Below are positions 57,965 to 64,000 of a stretch of 64,000 bases of DNA, piece by piece. Numbering within the stretch: the stretch's first letter is position 1; each line of letters begins with the position of its first letter. Where the stretch lies: NCBI GenBank assembly GCA_022661535.1, contig JAKULF010000007.1, positions 3,968,001 through 4,032,000 of the forward strand. Direction: 5' to 3'. The notes under the pieces were generated by a model. That model was not told the DNA's origin, did not search any database, and saw only the letters and a program-made list of their open reading frames with translations. The position numbers were made by a program, and so were the translations under genes. This DNA comes from Eutypa lata (lineage: Eukaryota > Ascomycota > Sordariomycetes > Xylariales > Diatrypaceae).

Positions 57965-58712
57965 TTAGAAGTCCTTGCTTCTCTCATCGACCGAGCTTCC
58001 CGAACTAGAGGAAGTGTCGACCTTGGCGAGAGTGTCATCCTCGCCCTCGGGGCCCATGCTCTCCTCGAAGACGGGCTCAGGCTCGTTGACCTCGAACTTG
58101 GTCTTGAAGTCATTCAAGTGGTTCGAGTATCCACTACTGTTGGAGTGACGACGTTCATTGGTAAAATTGAACTTCTCATCAACGATCTCCTCACCAGCTC
58201 CGCCCCTGGATATATACATTAGTATCTAGAATATCGGAAGTAATGCACACGTAAAGAATATGATGTTACTTACCAGTTAGCCTTGCCTCCACCGTTCTTC
58301 TTGGTCTTCTTGGGGTCAACGCCCTCGAAGCCATGTTTACCAAAGAACTTGGGGACATGGACTTGGTCCTGGGGACTAGCGGTGCCTTCCGCAATGGCGG
58401 CGTGGTCCTTGTCGTTGAACTTGTGAGATCGAGTCACTACAAGTAATACTGTTAGACTCTTATATATGAAGCTAGGAGTGGTCAAGTAGCTCTAAGATTC
58501 CTCATACTGAAGATCATTGATGCCAAAGTATGTAGGATAGGATGATAACGACGACCAAAGAGATGTTTATGGATGAGTGAAGAGATGGAATGTGTGTAGG
58601 TGGATTGGGTTGGTATTTGGAAATGCAGGTGTGTTACGGATGATGATGATCAACTGGCATGCGGGGTAAAGATATAGGAGAGTGAGAAAGCGAAGGTAGA
58701 GAGAGACTCACT
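57965..58712 (-). CDS. STF2: STF2-like (ATPase-stabilising factor 15 kDa) protein; start codon split by an intron
   Basis: Coding exons: the A of the ATG at 58712, then 58436-58274, then 58205-57965, for 134 residues. The first intron (58711-58437, GTGAGT...TTGTAG) falls inside the start codon and splices to CAACATGACTCG, a good Kozak context. The second intron has an ATACTAATG branch. The protein begins MTRSHKFNDKDHA and contains VPKFFGKHGF, DPKKTKKNGGGKANWG, EIVDEKFNFTNERRHSNSS and DFKTKFE, the order seen in fungal Stf2-like proteins. Stf2 in yeast is a hydrophilin linked to F1F0-ATPase regulation and desiccation tolerance. Highly polar throughout, consistent with that class. No initiator ATG would be found in the genomic frame without this splice. 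Confidence 0.82.
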
Positions 58713-61225
58713 GTTGGATTGGGGGATTGGAGGGTTGGAGGATTGTGGATTAGATGTTCAGAGTTCCGAAGATGATGGAATATCGAAAGTTGGGATAGAA
58801 TTGGAAGTTGAATTGAAGAAGTAGAAAGACGTTTAAGTCGAGGAGGGATATTTAGTAGAGATGGATGTTGGAGTTGATGTTAATGATGATATGCAGAATA
58901 AAGGGAGAGGTGGGGTCAAGAGTGTGCGTATATGCGTAATATGTGTGTGTGAGAGTTTACGTATGGTAGTGGCAGGATGGTGAGACTTGTCTTTGGAGCT
59001 ATATATTGGAGTTGAAGTTGAAGGTGTGTGGTGTATGGATGGGATGGTTTATATGCAATGCAAAGGTTCGGGGAGCTACCTTGTCAATTGAAGTGACTCT
59101 AGCTGTACTTATCTGAGCTTAGGAACGGCCGAGAAAGACAGCTTGTCAATTCCATCGGGGATCAAATAGGGGTTCCGCCATCTTTGGAAGCAATTGGAGT
59201 CATTGGTAGTCGCGTGACCTTACGCAATCGAAATCCCCCATTCCCATGACTACCGGTTAGGTCGAACCATGAAACTACATACTAGGTAGATAGATCGCGT
59301 GGTTACTTGGTTACTTACATACCTAGGTGGCTCTTTCTGCAGTAAATAAATATGTACGCAACTACAGGCAGTGGCCCATTGATGTGCATGCATGCCATGA
59401 CCCGGTAGGCACGGTTAGCTGCAACTGGCACTTAACTTACTTCAAGGTAATTAAAGTTTGGAATGACTACATGAACTGGTGATAGCTACGAGGTCCCTCA
59501 CAAGCCTGCAAGCTTAAAGTCAAGCACGCCACCAATAAATTGGATACAGTACTAGTCTGAGCATCGTATGTTACAACCCGGTAATCTCCTAACCATAACA
59601 ATTCACCGCTTGATGCTGCAAAAATGCAGCTGTTTACTTGTTGCATTATTTCTTTCATTTGTAGTATTAATTGTTACTTGATTTGGAATATCCCTGCAAA
59701 TACACAACCTCCGTTAAAGCTGGCTTGGAATAAGATGGAAGTATCTTGAGGCTTCTTAGAAAACGGAAGTGACCACCTACATGCAAGTTTATGTCACGGC
59801 CCCACTGCCCCAGGTTTCTACGTAAAGTGTTCCAAGGTACTTCTAGCTGCATGTTCCCTTGATATGTTGACGATGTACCGACCGGTAGCAAGCAAGCATG
59901 GCAGTTTGCGGGGAAATATCCACTTACCGGAATTCATTGGATGATTCAGGCATGTTGGCTGACCTCTAGTCTGCTAACGGATCTCGCCGAGTGAGGTAAT
60001 TGTCTAATTGGTCTTCGAGAAAGAAGTTAAGTTATTGATTAAACCGATTGAACCGATCAACTGCCCACACATCATCTCCTTTTCACGTACGTGATACATA
60101 CGACCTGACGACAAGCCAGCCAGCAAACCAACCGGGCATATTTCGTGTGTCTTACGTACATACATAAGAGGAAAGGGCCTTTGAGGATCTGAGGATCAAT
60201 TGAGTTGAATCACAACTTTACCCGCCCCTCGCTTACGGTATTTCCATATGCTACAAATTTCTGTCTTAATCGATTAATGATTTTCCTTCCACGAGTCACG
60301 GTTAAAAGTCCTTCGTTTGCTTTATGGAGATGAAGCCATCTAGCACCACATAAATACCTACATAAAGAAAGCGGCTGGAAACCGTCTGCTTGTCTTGGCT
60401 CTAAGGTGGTCCAGGCCCATGCGGGTACCTATTCAGCTTCGATTGTCGATTGGGTTCCTGGCTGTCACCATGTCACGGTACCAGGGTGTCAGGGTGTGAG
60501 GCAGTTGTTGCATGAACAGCTGACTGCCAGCCGAAACCTACAATCTGCCTGATGAACTGTGTTTTGAGACGGTGTGATTGATAGCATCTGCACTGTCCAA
60601 ACTTCTTTTTTTCATTCAATGTTCCCTTTTCCTCATCCATTAGATCAATACCAGAATACCTACCTAACTACGTAATGGCCCCAGTGAAATATTGAATCAA
60701 CGCTGACAATTCAAGCAGCTAAAGAGACCCCACCACATGCATTCTTAAGCTTCGAAGTCCTTGTCCTGCCTGCCGTGATCGGATCTGATAAGAAAAGTAC
60801 CGGAGAAACTACATCGAATCGATTTCGAGTTTACCAATAATTTTTTCATTCCCACTGGCTTTGACTAATCCGACAACTCCGCTTCTCTTTTACCTTGTCT
60901 GTCTCGTGAATTATTTGTAATCCTCAGATATCTTGTCGTTTATTTGTGCATTCCGTTTTGCAACTACGTCAAGGCCCGATAGATTGGGTTTTTTATATTT
61001 TTTGACTGCAGCCCAACAAAACTTGATCTAACTACCTATTGTTGTTCGTTCGTCTTGTCTGCCCCTCTTAAAACATAAAAAGTTGCCCCTCCATCTATCG
61101 TCATCGCCATCGCCATACATCCCGACTACCTATACGACAACCCAACGACCGAATTTATTTTCGTCCTAACCTGCCTTCTACAGGCATAGCCGTTTAGTCG
61201 CGAAACGGCTTGACTTTCTTTCGTC
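58713..61225. other. Divergent intergenic region between STF2-like and DRE2 genes
   Basis: About 2.5 kb. The first few hundred bases are GA/GGAT-rich on the plus strand and hold the STF2-like 5' UTR and promoter. Elsewhere TACCTA tracts and T-rich runs; the last 200 bases before DRE2 are pyrimidine-rich. No gene seen; frames at 59467-59658 and 59667-59891 are weak. Confidence 0.45.
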
Positions 61226-62488
61226 ATGTCACCTTCAATCATAACCATCGATAACGCCTCAGACTTTTCCATACCCGTTTCACAGTCATCTCGAAATGGC
61301 TTCTCTACTACTAGGACCCTTCTTCTAACCCCACCAAGCATCGCCTCGCATGAAGAGAAACTACGCGGTGTTTTGGCCACCCACGACCGATCTGTTACCG
61401 ACATACAGATGCTCGATCGACTTTCCGCCGGCCTTGTCAACCTTCCTGATGCCACTTATGATCTAATCCTAGTCCTCACAGACGCTGATGGCACGCGAGC
61501 CGAGTCAACCCTCCTTCTCAACCGAGACGTTTTCACCAAGATCGTCCCGTCCCTCAAAATCGGCGGCAAGATTCAAGCCCAGGATGGGTCTTTAACATAC
61601 GGTACCCAGACGCCAGATGCTCGAGAGGCCCTACTCGCCGGTCTATCGCCTGGTTCCGATGGTTTCACTAAGCCAGATGATGGCGCTGGGGATGCAGTAC
61701 CCCTAAAGCTGGGGTTCGGCAAGAATAAGAAGAAGAGCACTGCGGGTCCTGCTATCTCCAACGTCACGGTTCACCAGGCAAATGGAAAAGATGCCAGTCT
61801 CAACATGGTGCCACCAGCTGTCAAGCCTGCTGGTGTTGGATTCGTTGATTTTAGCGATGATTTTGGCATTCCTGAAGATGAAGACGATGACTTGATTGAT
61901 GAAGATACCCTTTTAACAGAAGAAGACCTAAACAAGCCACTATCCATTCGTATGGCCCCCAATTCTTGGAGGTTAAATGATTTTCAACAAGACTAACTAT
62001 TTTCACAGCCGCTGAATGCATTCCAAAGAGCAAGAGACGGCGTGCTTGCAAGGATTGTACTTGTGGTCTTGCGGAGCGGATTGCTGCCGAAGACTCGGCA
62101 AAGCGAGCAGATGCGGATGCCAAGCTACAGACCTTGAAGCTTGGTGCAGACGATCTTGCCGAAGTTGATTTCACTGTCCAAGGAAAGGTCGGATCATGTG
62201 GAAATTGTAAGCATGCATTAATAGCAACCGTCAATCTCATTCCAAGGAGAAAATGCTTACTCCAGATACTACAGGTGCTTTAGGTGACGCTTTCAGATGC
62301 GATGGATGCCCTTATATTGGCGTAAGTAACCGATATCTCAATTGCCTTTCCTCTATTCCATCATTTGAGGCCGCCTTCATATGAAAGTACAATTCTTGGC
62401 TAGATAGTTGCTAACCGGATCATTATAGATGCCGGCTTTCAAGCCAGGAGAGGAGGTCAGGTTGCTCAACAATGATGTGCAGCTATAA
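61226..62488 (+). CDS. dre2: Dre2/anamorsin cytosolic Fe-S cluster assembly protein, four exons
   Basis: Exons 61226-61949, 62009-62206, 62275-62321 and 62429-62488 give 342 residues. The N-terminal half is a methyltransferase-like fold without obvious cofactor motif. A linker with [10 protein letters not shown] and an acidic [16 protein letters not shown] block precedes the C-terminal CIAPIN domain. That domain has C-x8-C-x2-C-x-C ([18 protein letters not shown]), the [2Fe-2S] site, and the twin C-x2-C-x7-C-x2-C ([17 protein letters not shown]), the second cluster site. All ligands are present. The protein receives electrons from Tah18 and passes them to the cytosolic iron-sulfur assembly machinery; it is essential in yeast. 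The last intron splits the [13 protein letters not shown] block. Confidence 0.97.
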
Positions 62489-63134
62489 ACATGATTATGG
62501 GAGGATGAATGAACATACCTTGAATTTCAACCAAGGTGGGCATGAAAGCCACACGACATAGGTAAAGAAAGAATGAACAAATGATACCTTCACGCATATG
62601 CTGCCTTATGCCTACAAGGCTAGTTAAGTGATCTCTTGCATGGGTTCCGCAATTATCGATGACCCCTGTCAACCTATAAAGGTTAAGAGGTTTGCCTAGT
62701 GCTACATATTAACATTGTGGGGATATCTCTAACATGCCCAGTGACGACGACAATACCACAATAACCTAAACTTCCAATCATTGCGATTTACAGAATATGC
62801 TAATAATGGCAGTCTTACTTACCATATATACCAATGGTGAATTCACGTATTTCGGATGTTAGTTATGAGATATGCTTTGCAAGAGGAGGCGTTTTGATTA
62901 TTATAGCAACATCTTGTGCAGACTATGAATGTCGTGGGAGAACAAGCCCGATCATTACCCAGCCATGCAGCTTATACTAACAGTGCTCTCTCTCTCTCTG
63001 TCATTTCCTCTCTCTCATTCTCTCTCTCACACACACACATACTCTCTCTCTCTGTGTCTGACTGACTGTCTGTGTGCATGTGTGTGTGCATATGCAAGTG
63101 TGTATGCAAGTGTCCTCCTTCCACGGCTCCCAAG
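62489..63134. other. Intergenic with CT/CA microsatellites
   Basis: About 650 bases. Positions 62985-63085 are compound CT, CA and TG repeats. No gene between the convergent DRE2 and repeat-protein genes. Confidence 0.6.
62985..63085 (+). repeat. Compound CT/CA/TG microsatellite
   Basis: Runs of CTCTCT, CACACA and TGTGTG separated by short unique bases. Confidence 0.95.
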
Positions 63135-64000
63135 CTACTCAAAATCAGCCCAGTCGCGAAGCATCCGAATATCCACCTCCGTATTGTTCAGATAGACGCG
63201 AAACTGACGTCTCAGACGACGGAGCTCGGCCATGGCGTTGGCGTGCTGGTTCCTGAGTGCGGCCACCTCCTCCTGGGCCGGACCCCCATGCATCACGTGG
63301 TGGAAGAGCATCGCAGAGGTGCGTGCGTCTCTGTGGTTCTGCTGGATTATGGCATTCCCCAGAGTCCGCCCCACCACTTGGGAGGTCGCCTCCTGCGCTT
63401 GTCGCAGCTGCAGGAGATGCAAGAGGCGTCCGAGCTGTCGTCTCTGTGCGTCGATGCGGCCCAGGATGATCCAGGCTTGTTGCATCTAGTTGATGGTTAG
63501 AGGGGGTATTTGCAAGTCACTAGGTGAGTGGGAGGCAGAGAATGGGGAGGATTTGCAGGATGGATGGATTAAAACTTACGTTAACGCCAATATTGGTACT
63601 GGCCTGTCTCAGCAGGAGACGCCCATCATCGACGCCTTGAGCAGCTGCAAACCCAGCAGGACCATGCCCAGCGTGAGTAGCGTGGTAGGCGGGTGCAACT
63701 CCGGCATGAGCAGCATGCGCAGCGGGTGCAACTCCGGCGTGAGCAGCATGCGCGGCGGGTGCACGCGATTGATGGACAAAACCGGCGGGTGCACGCGGTT
63801 GATGGACAAAACCGGCGTGAGCACGCGGTTGATGGACAAAACCAGCGGGTGCAGCCCCGGCAAGGCCAGCGTGATTGCCAGGAGCACGCGGTTGAGCAAC
63901 AAAATTGCCGGCGGGAGCACGCGGTTGCGGAACGAAGTTGTATGCGGGAGCACCGGGGCGAGACACAAAACCGGCAGGTACTGCCTGCGGGTTAGGACCG
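63135..64000 (-). CDS. Tandem-repeat protein, partial (5' end beyond window)
   Basis: The first visible exon enters from beyond 64000 and ends at a GTAAGT donor at 63580/63579; the last exon is 63485-63135. They join in phase (the last codon of the upstream exon is Asn, then Met). The upstream exon encodes degenerate Ala/Pro/His-rich repeats of the form QPRAxAGFVHQ (about 63770-63945), then AAHAAHAGVAP units. The final exon encodes a helical, Gln/Arg/Leu-rich segment ending LRDWADFE that may form a coiled coil. I recognise no family; the repeats probably form a disordered region. Confidence 0.6.

Noticed and set aside
62985..63085. Possible CRISPR-like or regular spacer array
   Set aside because: Simple dinucleotide repeats without spacers; CRISPR does not occur in fungal nuclear DNA.

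Overview
The window is nuclear DNA of a filamentous ascomycete (Pezizomycotina, most likely Sordariomycetes). The evidence is the gene content (HET, 2EXR, DUF3433, FLC/TRP-like, Dre2, NADP-isocitrate dehydrogenase, arrestin-like), short GT...AG introns with CTAAC/CTAAT-type branch sites, wide gene-poor intergenic DNA, and AT-rich blocks that look like repeat-induced point mutation (RIP). I cannot name the species.

Layout. 0-2.3 kb: the 3' end of a MYG1 exonuclease gene and an endosulfine (Igo1-type) gene. 2.3-8.7 kb: gene-poor DNA holding a TA-flanked inverted-repeat transposon relic with an AT core (4475-5532) and a degenerate tRNA-like locus (6980-7086). 8.7-11.1 kb: an FLC/TRP-like membrane protein with a small last exon. 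14.3-14.9 kb: a four-part-cysteine secreted protein whose cysteine order is that of a hydrophobin. 15.8-18.4 kb: a large DUF3433 membrane protein. 20.5-23.3 kb: an atypical Ras-like GTPase and a small membrane protein. 23.6-26.2 kb: two decayed genes, a nitronate monooxygenase with one nonsense codon and a SAT4/rhodopsin-like relic with frameshifts. 27.2-36 kb: HET protein, MetE-like enzyme, 2EXR protein and ankyrin protein. 36.4-38.5 kb: a secreted-protein gene directly abutting a miniature LTR element whose core is RIP-like. 39.4-46.3 kb: a multi-domain GH18/LysM chitinase with two nonsense codons and a C2H2 zinc-finger gene with a frame break. 47.0 kb: tRNA-Ser(GCT) with a 12-nt intron. 47.1-51.6 kb: no convincing gene. 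51.6-64 kb: conserved housekeeping genes (mitochondrial-type NADP-isocitrate dehydrogenase, arrestin-like adaptor, STF2-like protein with a split start codon, Dre2) and a tandem-repeat protein running off the window end.

The genes do not form one pathway. The pattern is compartmental: housekeeping genes sit at both ends and in small clusters, while the middle (about 23-47 kb) is an accessory zone of self/non-self and secreted or cell-wall-active genes, several broken, arranged around repeat relics. The three in-frame nonsense codons in that zone are all UAA/UAG in otherwise intact, correctly spliced frames, which fits CAR-to-TAR point mutation of the RIP type.

All exon boundaries were placed by eye from splice consensus, reading-frame phase and family similarity. 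No alignment or RNA evidence was available.
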